Assembly: GCA_019746975.1 (NCBI GenBank)
Contig: JAIERK010000076.1
Coordinates: 1 to 32,314 of the forward strand
Length of the DNA: 32,314 nucleotides
DNA from: Candidatus Obscuribacterales bacterium
GTDB lineage: Bacteria; Cyanobacteriota; Vampirovibrionia; Obscuribacterales; Obscuribacteraceae
Direction: 5' to 3'
The translations under genes were made by a program, and so were the position numbers. A model generated the notes under the pieces. The model made no database searches. It saw only the letters and a list, made by a program, of their open reading frames with translations, and was not told where the DNA came from. Each line of letters opens with the position of its first letter. Within the stretch, counting starts at the first letter, position 1. Positions 24,442-32,031 of this stretch are shown in pieces.

Positions 24442-25809
24442 ATGAATAAAGCAATCATCCGGGGCCGGAGGATTATCTCCTCCATGCTCGGTACGGTCCT
24501 TGCCATGTCTTTTTTCATGAACACGGCACAGGCCGCGGAGCCCAGCGCTACAAAGCAACTCAGGATGCCGGCCCATATCAAAGTTAAAAAGGCAGTCAAC
24601 GATCCAAGTGCGGTAAAGTACGATGCGGATCTATTGCTAGTGATGCCGAAGGAAGGCGCAGAGCAAGAAGCTATAGACAAAGCCTTCGAAGATGTTCATG
24701 GTACCGTTGTTGGTTACATGGGCGAGGGCGCACTCAAGTGTTATGTTGTCAAAACTGAAAAAGGCAAGATGTATGACACCGAGAAGAAGCTCGGTAAAGA
24801 CCAGAAGAATTTCAGATGTGTCGGTCGAAATTACAAGCTGAAAGCACAGTTCGTACCGAATGACACGAGTTTTCCCGCTGAATGGCATCTGGCGGCAATT
24901 AACTGTCCGAAAGCTTGGGACCATTCCATGGGCAACATCCAGAAGGTCGCCGTCTTCGACACTGGCTGCCAGGCTAACATCACAGATCTTTCAGGTAAGA
25001 CTCAGAAAGGCTACGATGCCACTACAGTAGGTGCCAAGCTCACGGTGCTTGGTGGCCCTGGTTTGCTTGGAGATCTGCTCGGTGGTCTTGGTGGTGCACT
25101 CTCGGGTGGCGCACAGACAGACCCTCATGGACATGGAACATGGGTAGCGACGACAGCGTGCGCCCGTGCCAACAACACTGCTAACACCGCCGGCGTCTCG
25201 CCTAACTCTACGGTCTATCCGGTCAGAATAGCCGGCTCCGATGGACAGACAGATGACATCGCCATCATGGCGGGTCTTCTCAATATGATGTCCTCCGGAA
25301 ATCGAATCGTCAACATCAGCTATGGCGCACCGCCTCCCTGGGGCTTGACCAACGCTCTAATACACGCGCCGCTGCACATCTATATGCAGACCTACCATGA
25401 CTTGAAAGGTGGTTTGATCTTCATGTCATCAGGTAATGACGCTCAGTTTGATCCCAATCCGAAAATGCATTACGTCAACGTTGTGACCGCGATTGATCCA
25501 AGTTTGTCGCTTACAGACTTCAGCAACTATGGCTTGTCATCGACGTTCACCGCTCCGGGAAAAGGCATTGTTTGCTCCGACACAGATGGTACAGTCACGA
25601 CCGTCGACGGCACGTCCTTCTCCTCACCAATCGCTGCCGCAGTTGCCGCGCTTGTTTGGAATGCCAATCCGGCATTGCCCAACGTCGCAGTAGAGTCGAT
25701 TCTCAAGGCGAGCTGCTTCAAAGCTGGTGCCGCACCTTGGACTCCATATTACGGCTACGGTATGCCGGATGCTAACCGCGCCGTGCGTATGGCCCGCGGC
25801 GGTCTATAA
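24442..25809 (+). CDS. Secreted subtilisin-like serine protease (S8)
   Basis: 455 residues from ATG at 24442, preceded by AGAGGA; a TTG at 24394 is in frame but has no such site. A signal peptide (residues 1-31, ending TAQA-AEPS) leads to a propeptide-like region (~60-135, DLLLVMPKEGAEQEAIDKAF) and a peptidase S8 domain with Asp173 (AVFDTGC), His231 (HGHGTW), the oxyanion Asn332 (SSGND) and Ser392 (DGTSFSSP). A Gly-rich insert (~203-224, GGPGLLGDLLGGLGGALSGG) between Asp and His is unusual. All catalytic residues are present, so it should be active outside the cytoplasm. It is the first gene of a unit with Tad-like genes (32-base gap to the next), which suggests it trims or degrades secreted or pilus proteins. 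Confidence 0.93.
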   Translation: MNKAIIRGRRIISSMLGTVLAMSFFMNTAQAAEPSATKQLRMPAHIKVKKAVNDPSAVKYDADLLLVMPKEGAEQEAIDKAFEDVHGTVVGYMGEGALKCYVVKTEKGKMYDTEKKLGKDQKNFRCVGRNYKLKAQFVPNDTSFPAEWHLAAINCPKAWDHSMGNIQKVAVFDTGCQANITDLSGKTQKGYDATTVGAKLTVLGGPGLLGDLLGGLGGALSGGAQTDPHGHGTWVATTACARANNTANTAGVSPNSTVYPVRIAGSDGQTDDIAIMAGLLNMMSSGNRIVNISYGAPPPWGLTNALIHAPLHIYMQTYHDLKGGLIFMSSGNDAQFDPNPKMHYVNVVTAIDPSLSLTDFSNYGLSSTFTAPGKGIVCSDTDGTVTTVDGTSFSSPIAAAVAALVWNANPALPNVAVESILKASCFKAGAAPWTPYYGYGMPDANRAVRMARGGL

Positions 25810-25841
25810 AGGCTAACGCGTCTGTGAGTGAGGGCTCAGTC

Positions 25842-26408
25842 ATGTCAGTAAAAGATGAAATGAAAAATCGATCCAGACTCCGCAATAAGCGCGGTCATGG
25901 AATTCCGGAATTCGGCGCTGCGATGGTTGTGTTCATCTGCTTCTTCCTGACACCGATAATCGATCTTTCCTTCGTCCCCTTGCGATACGTAATCGCTCAA
26001 GGAGTCGTGACTGAGCTCACTCACCGCCTGTCGCTTTCGGAAAAGCGCAGCGACGCCTATACGCTCCTGGGCGCTGACACATGGTGGCAAACCTTCCTTT
26101 CCAACTTCGGTGTGACAGCGCACAATCCCAAGCTGAGACTGGTTGTGTGCGGGCACGACTCATCCAACATGACCTCTGTCAATACGGCTCTAGGTTCGCT
26201 GTCGGATGAATGGTTGCCGGAAGGTGCGAATGCTCCTTGCGTCTATAGCCTGGAGTTGAGCGTTGATTGCGAATTGCCGCCGCTGTTCAACTTCAATGTG
26301 GGTCTTCCTGGCTTTACAGAACCTTTGACGATGACTATCAAGTCACGCTCGCAGTGGGAAAACTTGGGGCGAGATCCGCAGACCAGCAAGTATTTTGTCA
26401 ATGAATAG
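25842..26408 (+). CDS. TadE/TadG-like membrane protein
   Basis: 188 residues from ATG at 25842, which has GAGGG seven bases upstream; GTG at 25824 is also in frame. A basic start (KNRSRLRNKRGHG) is followed by IPEFGAAMVVFICFFLTPIIDLS, a single hydrophobic helix preceded by a Glu, the arrangement of TadE-like pseudopilins. The rest (~135 residues) is extracytoplasmic and has three cysteines (CGHDSS, CVYSLELSVDCELPP) that could form a disulfide. It lies between the subtilase gene and an exported protein gene, 12 bases from the latter, within one transcription unit. Confidence 0.65.
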   Translation: MSVKDEMKNRSRLRNKRGHGIPEFGAAMVVFICFFLTPIIDLSFVPLRYVIAQGVVTELTHRLSLSEKRSDAYTLLGADTWWQTFLSNFGVTAHNPKLRLVVCGHDSSNMTSVNTALGSLSDEWLPEGANAPCVYSLELSVDCELPPLFNFNVGLPGFTEPLTMTIKSRSQWENLGRDPQTSKYFVNE

Positions 26409-26420
26409 AAAAACAGGTCA

Positions 26421-27029
26421 ATGCAGAAAATGAAAACGTCACTGACTATTTCGGTATTTACCGCACTGATACTAGCAGTAGTGTCTCCACTAGCCGGCAT
26501 AGGCGCCGATCCACTCGAGAAACCTTATGATTGGACAATCGAAATTAATACAGCCAAACTCGATAGGCACTTCGAGTACGAAGGTTCGACTCTGCGACCG
26601 GTAAGCAAAGCGGATGTCACTTATTATCGAGTCAATCATGAAGACGAGAAGACTAATTACGAAGAACTCTGGTTTCACAATGGCAAAGCGCTCGGACTGG
26701 AGCGGAAGAATAAGCTCGAGATGGAAGAGGGCGACGGCGTCGCCATCAAAGTCGTCCATAAGACCAGCACTCCTGATGCCGAGGAATTGAAGGCTGCAGC
26801 AGATGCAATATCATTGCTTTATCTGGACGCTTATCTCAATCGAAATCTGGTTGTTTCTGTCATTGTGAAAGACTCCACTTTCAACGATATTCTCGGTTGT
26901 ATGCAAGATCAGCAGTGGCAGGTTTTGCCGGATCAGACTGATGTTGCTATCGACGCCCAGGTCATTTTATATCTCCAATCCGAAAGCGCGGAGCAGAAAA
27001 AGACTCTCAAGTATCAAAGTCCTTCATAG
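26421..27029 (+). CDS. Exported hypothetical protein
   Basis: 202 residues with an N-terminal signal sequence (TSLTISVFTALILAVVSPLAGIGADP) and no other membrane helix, so it is probably periplasmic or surface-exposed. The mature part mixes strands and charged segments (DWTIEINTAKLDRHFEYEGS, DEKTNYEELWFHNGKALG, ELKAAADAISLLYLDAYLNR). I recognise no family. It is the third gene of the subtilase/Tad-like unit, 38 bases before the TadG-like gene, so it may be a structural partner or protease substrate of the apparatus; that is inferred from position only. Confidence 0.6.
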   Translation: MQKMKTSLTISVFTALILAVVSPLAGIGADPLEKPYDWTIEINTAKLDRHFEYEGSTLRPVSKADVTYYRVNHEDEKTNYEELWFHNGKALGLERKNKLEMEEGDGVAIKVVHKTSTPDAEELKAAADAISLLYLDAYLNRNLVVSVIVKDSTFNDILGCMQDQQWQVLPDQTDVAIDAQVILYLQSESAEQKKTLKYQSPS

Positions 27030-27067
27030 TAGGTTGAAAGCCTTGAAGTAGAGGGGTTTATTTAGTC

Positions 27068-27931
27068 ATGAAAAACAAAATGAGAAGTTCAAACGGCAAC
27101 ATGATGATTCTGGTATGTTTCATGTTGACTGCTCTTGTGGTAGCACTGGTGGTGGCTGGCTCGTACGGCTCTCTGGTCTTCATGCAGAACCGACTGCGGA
27201 CGAGCGCGGATGAGATAGCGCTGGCCGGTGCTAGAAAGCTCAATAATCTCGATCGTCTTGGACAGATGAACAATATGATTTCGAGATCGCGTCAACTGGT
27301 TTTTACCTCTAAGAAGCAGTATGAAGATGCACATGAGCACTATCCGCAAGTATCGTTGCTCGCCGATCGTCTCCATGAAGAGGCCCGGGAGAATGCGATT
27401 GTGCTGGATAGCCAGCGTGCGTACCTGCGCACCCTCTCTCGCAACGAAGCTATCACTGCGATGAACGAAAAGTTTAATCAGTTGAAGGTGACTTATCCGA
27501 TGGCGCTTCCTTGGATGAGAGTCGAGATGCCCGAATTCTCGGAACAAAAATTCGGCAAGATCAAAGATTGTGAGTCGAATGTTTCTCAACTGAAAAATGT
27601 CGATGAACTGGACAGCTTCGACGATACGACCTATGTTTCTGACAAACCAGGCATCAAGCTTTACAAGGAAGGCATCAACGCCAAGCTTCCCTCATCCGAT
27701 GGTGATCTTAATTTCAAAATTTCTTCTCTTCCCAGTCCGGTCGACAAAAGCATTAACCCTGCAAGAATGGTCTTGAAAAAATCTTTCGTCGAGATCGTTA
27801 GTGATGATCTGCCTTCGGCAACTGAGGTCAAGCTAGAAATTCAACTGAGCACCGGACTTGGTTTGCACGCATCCAACAAGATGCTTGCCGTCGGCACGGC
27901 CGCCGCCACAGGTGCGTGCCCTGTGCAGTAG
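27068..27931 (+). CDS. TadG-like pilus assembly protein
   Basis: 287 residues. The N-terminus (SSNGNMMILVCFMLTALVVALVVAGSYGSLVF) is a single membrane helix followed by MQNRLRTSADEIALAGARKLN, matching the region after the helix in TadG-like proteins (N-x-R-L-x-x-A-A/S-D-x-x-A-L-A-G-A). The remaining ~240 residues are extracytoplasmic, with a helical, charged region (~55-130) and then strands. No von Willebrand A domain, present in long TadG proteins, is visible, so this is a short form. It closes the four-gene unit, ~40 bases before a strong terminator. Confidence 0.72.
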   Translation: MKNKMRSSNGNMMILVCFMLTALVVALVVAGSYGSLVFMQNRLRTSADEIALAGARKLNNLDRLGQMNNMISRSRQLVFTSKKQYEDAHEHYPQVSLLADRLHEEARENAIVLDSQRAYLRTLSRNEAITAMNEKFNQLKVTYPMALPWMRVEMPEFSEQKFGKIKDCESNVSQLKNVDELDSFDDTTYVSDKPGIKLYKEGINAKLPSSDGDLNFKISSLPSPVDKSINPARMVLKKSFVEIVSDDLPSATEVKLEIQLSTGLGLHASNKMLAVGTAAATGACPVQ

Positions 27932-27970
27932 GTTGCGCTAGAGAGAGTTTCACAGAGGTGAATCTAAGCT

Positions 27971-28006
27971 AAGAGCAGGTTTGCGAACGCCTGCTCTTGC
28001 TTTTTT
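27971..28006 (+). terminator. Intrinsic terminator of the subtilase/Tad-like unit
   Basis: A perfect 9-bp stem AAGAGCAGG / CCTGCTCTT (27971-27979 and 27990-27998) with a 10-base loop, followed by GCTTTTTT. It lies 39 bases after the TadG-like stop. Confidence 0.92.
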
Positions 28007-28075
28007 GCACCTTCCGGATCGACTGTCGCGGCGTCGATTATCAGATTGAACGAATTGATTTTTGTCGGGTGCTCC

Positions 28076-28156
28076 TGAGTAAAGCACTGACACCGCCGGC
28101 GTCTCGACGGCTTCTCAGCAAGTTCGAGCAGGTTCGAACCAATGGAAGTGTCGCGC
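28076..28156. repeat. Dispersed repeat, copy A
   Basis: About 81 bp matching 29848-29931 in the same orientation at roughly 80% identity, with one 2-base gap. It contains the perfect palindrome GGTTCGAACC, corresponding to the hairpin centre of copy B. No gene is supported in 28007-28298 around it. Confidence 0.75.
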
Positions 28157-28298
28157 CCGTGTCCAAGGTGTTGGTAACGCTAAGAAGCGGTGTCCACCTA
28201 CCTCCGAGTTTGCTGCGACAAGTGCGCAGCTCGACACACTCAAAGATAGCCGTCGTTGTTGGCGGCAAAGCGCGACGTGTGATCTTCGCGAGCGGAAT

Positions 28299-29753
28299 TC
28301 ATGCCACCTGATCGATCGCTGATCGCGCAGCTTCTGCCATCTCCGGCTTGCCATTCTGTTCGAGCTTCGACGCGTATTCAGCCAGGAGCTCTTTCAACTT
28401 CGATATCTCAGAATCTCGTTTTTCCGCTTCCGCGGGCAAGATCTTATTAAATTCGCCCAGTCCTTCTGTTTGGCGCCCCAGTGCACAGAGTAATAGTCCG
28501 CGTGCCAGAGTTGCGCGTATACTGTTGTCCGAAGACGAGCGAGCTGCTTTGTTGTAGACGGCAAGGGCCTCTTCGAACTGATTTAAGTTTTCCAGGCAGG
28601 AGGCTCTGATGAATAGACCTTCGTCGCCTGCAGGTACTTTTTCTAGATAACGATCGATTGCAGTTAGCGCCTCTGGCCAGCGGTCCAATTCTGCGAGGAC
28701 CGATGCTTTTATCAGATAGGTGTATGGGAAGTCACTATTGGTGTCTTTCTCGAGTGCCTTGTCAGCCATCTCCAGGGCGCCGTTATAGTCACCGACTTCT
28801 CCCAGGCAGGCTGTGAGGAAGCTTAGTGCTTGAGCGCTGTCAGGATCAAGCTGGCATGCTCGTTGAGAACGTGTCAGCGCTTCTTGTTTTCTTCCCAGGC
28901 TTAGTAAACAGTGGGCGCTCGACATGAGTGTTTGTGAGTCTTCTTTTTTCGCTAGCGCCTGGTCGAACAACTCCAGCGCTTCAGCAAACTTATTCTCTTT
29001 CAGTAACTGCTTGGCTTTCTCCGTGCCTGGAGCGACTTTGCTTTTGATAATCCAGGCAACGATAATCAATCCCAGAAGCGGATAAGAGCTCTTCTGGACT
29101 GCCGTCAATCCGACGCGCACATTGTCGTAATCCACTCCGATAAAAGTGGCTACGATCGCCGAGAAAAAGCTCATTCCGAATGAAACAGGTGCGCAGAACA
29201 TGAATAAACCGATTAGTAAGAGAAAGCCGTACTTGCCGAACTCTCTTGCTTTTAGTTGAGCTGCTTTTGGTAGCCAGGGATCGATGATTCCGAATCCATC
29301 CAAAGGCGGTATAGGCAGGAGATTGAGAATGAATACGAAGATATGAAGATAGATTAGAGCGCTGAATGCCTGAACGGCAATGTCGTACTGGGCATCGCCT
29401 ATAGTGGCATGCATAGACGGCAAGAATTGGAAGAGAATCGAAATCCCGATGAGGAAGATCAAGGTAAATAGCGGACCTGCAAAGCTCACGAGCGACTGCA
29501 TGAACCGACTCTTGATTCGGCCGGTGTTGATGTAAACGGCTGCGCCTGGCAAAGGAATGCCGCCGACCAGCAAAATGATTATCGGAAAAATCAGTGAGAA
29601 GCTCGAATTGAAGTATGCAATCGGATTGAGCGTGAGGTAACCCTTCTCCTTCACCGTCTTGTCGCCGCCCCAGTAAGCGGTGATAGCATGGCCGAACTCG
29701 TGAAAACAGGTGGAGAGTATCCAGACGGCTACGATTATTATTGCGAGTTCCAT
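28299..29753 (-). CDS. M50-family membrane metalloprotease with C-terminal TPRs
   Basis: 484 residues. The zinc motif HEFGH (18-22) is in the first membrane helix, and the third-ligand motif NLLPIPPLDG (144-153, Asp152) is in a later one, as in rhomboid-sized M50B site-2 proteases. Some six hydrophobic helices occupy ~1-245 (for example SFSLIFPIIILLVGGIPLPG, LFTLIFLIGISILFQF). From ~250 to 480 tetratricopeptide repeats follow (ALELFDQALAKKEDSQTL, ALEMADKALEKDTNSDF, ALAVYNKAARSSSDNS), presumably cytosolic protein-binding units. It likely cleaves membrane-spanning substrates, perhaps anti-sigma factors; no such partner adjoins it. ATG at 29753 is preceded by GCAGAGAAAATA. It is flanked on both sides by copies of an ~83-bp repeat. 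Confidence 0.9.
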   Translation of the reverse strand: MELAIIIVAVWILSTCFHEFGHAITAYWGGDKTVKEKGYLTLNPIAYFNSSFSLIFPIIILLVGGIPLPGAAVYINTGRIKSRFMQSLVSFAGPLFTLIFLIGISILFQFLPSMHATIGDAQYDIAVQAFSALIYLHIFVFILNLLPIPPLDGFGIIDPWLPKAAQLKAREFGKYGFLLLIGLFMFCAPVSFGMSFFSAIVATFIGVDYDNVRVGLTAVQKSSYPLLGLIIVAWIIKSKVAPGTEKAKQLLKENKFAEALELFDQALAKKEDSQTLMSSAHCLLSLGRKQEALTRSQRACQLDPDSAQALSFLTACLGEVGDYNGALEMADKALEKDTNSDFPYTYLIKASVLAELDRWPEALTAIDRYLEKVPAGDEGLFIRASCLENLNQFEEALAVYNKAARSSSDNSIRATLARGLLLCALGRQTEGLGEFNKILPAEAEKRDSEISKLKELLAEYASKLEQNGKPEMAEAARSAIDQVA

Positions 29754-29847
29754 TATTTTCTCTGCGTCAAACGTATTGTTAGTTTATTCCATTCCGCACT
29801 TTTATATAAGCAGAACCTGACCAACCGTGCTTGTGGCGTTGCGCACA

Positions 29848-29931
29848 TGAGCAAAGCACTGGGACCGCCGACGTATCTCGCCGGATTCTCGGCAAGTTCG
29901 AGTAGGTTCAAACCAATCGAACTTGCCGCGC
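29848..29931. repeat. Dispersed repeat, copy B, with long hairpin
   Basis: Second copy (~84 bp) of the repeat at 28076-28156. It contains a 12-bp perfect inverted repeat CGGCAAGTTCGA / TCGAACTTGCCG (29890-29901 and 29917-29928) around a smaller dyad GGTT-CA-AACC. The surrounding gap (29754-29966) has no convincing gene. Confidence 0.75.
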
Positions 29932-29966
29932 GCAAGACCGTTCGCATCAGAAGATGCCGCGCTCCT

Positions 29967-30725
29967 CTAGCGCTTCTCTTCAGCCTCTGCCAGGCAGAGC
30001 TTGACGATTGCGTCTACGACCTGGTCTATCGTGAGATTGTCGGTGATAATGACCACTGCATCTTCGGCTTGTTTTAGCGGCGAGTCGGCTCGCGAGGAGT
30101 CGCGGTTGTCGCGGTCTGCTATCGACATCAGCAATTCTTCATACACCGGGCTTTCGCCGAGCGCTTGGAGGTCTTTCAGTCGGCGCTTCGCGCGAATCTC
30201 TGGCGATGCAGTCAGATAAATCTTGAGGTTGGCGTCGGGCATGACCACTGTGCCAATGTCGCGTCCGTCGAGCACAACGCCGCCTCGCTTGGCGAGCTCT
30301 TTTTGCTGTGCCACCATTACTTTGCGCAGTGGCGAATGGCTGGAGACGGGACTGACCAAATCGCTAATTTCGTTAGTGCGGATGCCGTGAGTGATGTCCT
30401 GGTCATCGACGAAAACTTTGACGCGATTGCTGGTGCTTTCGTCACCTTGTTCCAGGCGAATGTTTGCTTTGGAAGCGGCGTCGGCGATAGCCTGTCCGTC
30501 GGTAATCGCGATTCCTCTATGGACGGCTAGCCAAGTCGCTGCCCGATACATAGCTCCCGTGTCGATATATAGATAGCCCAGGCGCTTGGCGGCGAGCTGC
30601 GCGACAGTCGACTTCCCTGCGCCGGCCGGACCGTCTATTGCTACCTTTAGCGTTTTCAAGGCGTGGCTAGCCGTTCGATTTGACGTTTCCATTTGCACCC
30701 AGACCTGCCCCAATTGGCTTAGCAT
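29967..30725 (-). CDS. cmk: Cytidylate kinase
   Basis: 252 residues from ATG at 30725, or 241 from ATG at 30692 (METSNRTASHALK). It phosphorylates CMP and dCMP with ATP in the cytosol. The P-loop DGPAGAGKST (31-40), YIDTGAMYRAATWLA just after it, VVLDGRDIGTVVMPDANLKIYLTAS (with the family's DGRDIGT) and the closing segment DRDNRDSSRADSPLKQAEDAVVIITDN are all diagnostic of bacterial Cmk. Neither start has a strong ribosome site, and the extra N-terminal residues before LKVAIDGPAG are unusual. The Rieske oxygenase gene ends 43 bases upstream on the same strand, so they may share a transcript. Confidence 0.95.
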   Translation of the reverse strand: MLSQLGQVWVQMETSNRTASHALKTLKVAIDGPAGAGKSTVAQLAAKRLGYLYIDTGAMYRAATWLAVHRGIAITDGQAIADAASKANIRLEQGDESTSNRVKVFVDDQDITHGIRTNEISDLVSPVSSHSPLRKVMVAQQKELAKRGGVVLDGRDIGTVVMPDANLKIYLTASPEIRAKRRLKDLQALGESPVYEELLMSIADRDNRDSSRADSPLKQAEDAVVIITDNLTIDQVVDAIVKLCLAEAEEKR

Positions 30726-30768
30726 GGTTATTGTCTCAGACCCCGTTAGATATCGTGGAAAACTATGT

Positions 30769-31875
30769 TTAATCGATTGCTAGATTTTTCGAGAGGAAAG
30801 AGTGGAAATGGTGCACACCGTCCTCCCACCGCGTCGAGTAGCGTCCTCGATCGTAAAGCCGTGAGCGAACACCCTTCTGAACAGCTTCCACAACCTGCTC
30901 ATCTTCTCTCTCCGTTTGGTCGATGTCGGCAGGAGAGTACTGTGCCATTCGTGCTTCATCCCACACATATGTAAGGAAGCGTATGCGGGTTCTGTCCACC
31001 GACATAGGAAGAACTAGATTTATCGAGAGCCCCCATGGATAGAAGTTCCACATCATGTTAGGGAACAGGAAATAGTAGTATGCCGCTATCGATTGTCCGT
31101 ACTCCGGAGATTCTTTTGGCAGGTCGAATGCGTCACAGGGATTGGCTGCTGGACCGATTTGCAGCGTCGAATACGGCTGCAGCTCGGTGCGGTATGACTT
31201 GGTATCGAGGAGTTGAACCAGAGACGGGTGGACGAACGGCACATGCAGCCCTTCCAGGTAGTTGTCGCAATAAAGTGCCCAGTTAGCGTTGACCACATAA
31301 TCACGGCTGTGTTCTGGCGCGAACACAGAACTTTTCAGCGGCAGAAAACCGACTCGTCTGCTCATGTCGGCGGTCAACTCTGCAAAGGAGAACATCGGGT
31401 CTAAGGACGCAAACAAAAATTTGTCCCACGACTCGAGCGGAAGGGAAGGTAAATTGTCGCTCGGTGCGGGGAAGTTGCAGACATCTTCGAAGCCTGGTGC
31501 AGAGACGAATTGTCCGTCGAGACCGAATCTACGTCCGTGGTAGCGGCAGCGGATCTGTTTTAAATGGCACTCGGCATCTACGAGGACAGAACCGCGGTGA
31601 GTGCAGACATTTGAGAGACAGTGCAATTTGTCCTTGTCATCGCGAGTGAGCATGAGTGGCTCATTGAGACCACCTTCGCCCATTGTCCAGCTGATTATTT
31701 GACCAGGCACTTTTAGGCGATCGGTGTCGGTCGCGAACTGCCAGCTCCTAGCAAAAATGCGATCCAGAGCCAGTTTATAAAGATTAGGGTCGGTGTAATA
31801 TTGTGATGGGATTGTCGCCGCAGATGAGACGTCGGGGTTGATGATATCTTCGGAACGCCGCGGTTTAACTGTCAT
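30769..31875 (-). CDS. Rieske-type oxygenase, catalytic subunit
   Basis: 368 residues from ATG at 31875, which has AGAGG eight bases upstream; a TTG at 31917 is in frame but lacks a ribosome site. An N-terminal Rieske [2Fe-2S] domain shows Cys91-x-His93 (CTHRGS), 16 residues, then Cys110-x2-His113 (CRYHGRRF). The catalytic domain has the mononuclear iron motif in CDNYLEGLHVPFVHP (Asp204 bridging, His211 and His216 as ligands). This is the alpha-subunit layout of ring-hydroxylating dioxygenases and choline monooxygenase-like enzymes. No beta subunit, ferredoxin or reductase gene adjoins it, so it is more likely a single-component-type monooxygenase or demethylase acting with reductases encoded elsewhere. 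The substrate cannot be told from sequence. Confidence 0.92.
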   Translation of the reverse strand: MTVKPRRSEDIINPDVSSAATIPSQYYTDPNLYKLALDRIFARSWQFATDTDRLKVPGQIISWTMGEGGLNEPLMLTRDDKDKLHCLSNVCTHRGSVLVDAECHLKQIRCRYHGRRFGLDGQFVSAPGFEDVCNFPAPSDNLPSLPLESWDKFLFASLDPMFSFAELTADMSRRVGFLPLKSSVFAPEHSRDYVVNANWALYCDNYLEGLHVPFVHPSLVQLLDTKSYRTELQPYSTLQIGPAANPCDAFDLPKESPEYGQSIAAYYYFLFPNMMWNFYPWGLSINLVLPMSVDRTRIRFLTYVWDEARMAQYSPADIDQTEREDEQVVEAVQKGVRSRLYDRGRYSTRWEDGVHHFHSFLSKNLAID

Positions 31876-31968
31876 TACAACATCCTCTCTGCTCACCACA
31901 AGCTTACTTATCGCCAAAATATTAGCAGATTCAAGGGATTCCCTTCACTGTGGAGCAGCACAGATAAG

Positions 31969-31988
31969 CGACTCTGTAATTAGAGTCG
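31969..31988 (-). terminator. Stem-loop after the coiled-coil gene
   Basis: CGACTCT, six bases, AGAGTCG is a perfect 7-bp hairpin 43 bases past the stop of the gene at the right edge. The following minus-strand bases (CTTATCTG) are only weakly T-rich, so termination is possible but not sure. A nearby AAGGG-ATT-CCCTT dyad (31933-31945) lies in the upstream region of the Rieske gene. Confidence 0.35.
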
Positions 31989-32031
31989 AGTCACCATGCG
32001 TCTGTTGATAGTTATCGTCTGTTACAAAGTG

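Noticed and set aside
27997..28311. 104-residue plus-strand frame after the Tad-like unit
   Set aside because: It begins within the terminator and runs across repeat copy A; no ribosome site.
29688..30077. 129-residue plus-strand frame across repeat copy B
   Set aside because: It is antisense to both the M50 and cmk gene ends and its coding look comes from the repeat; no start signal.
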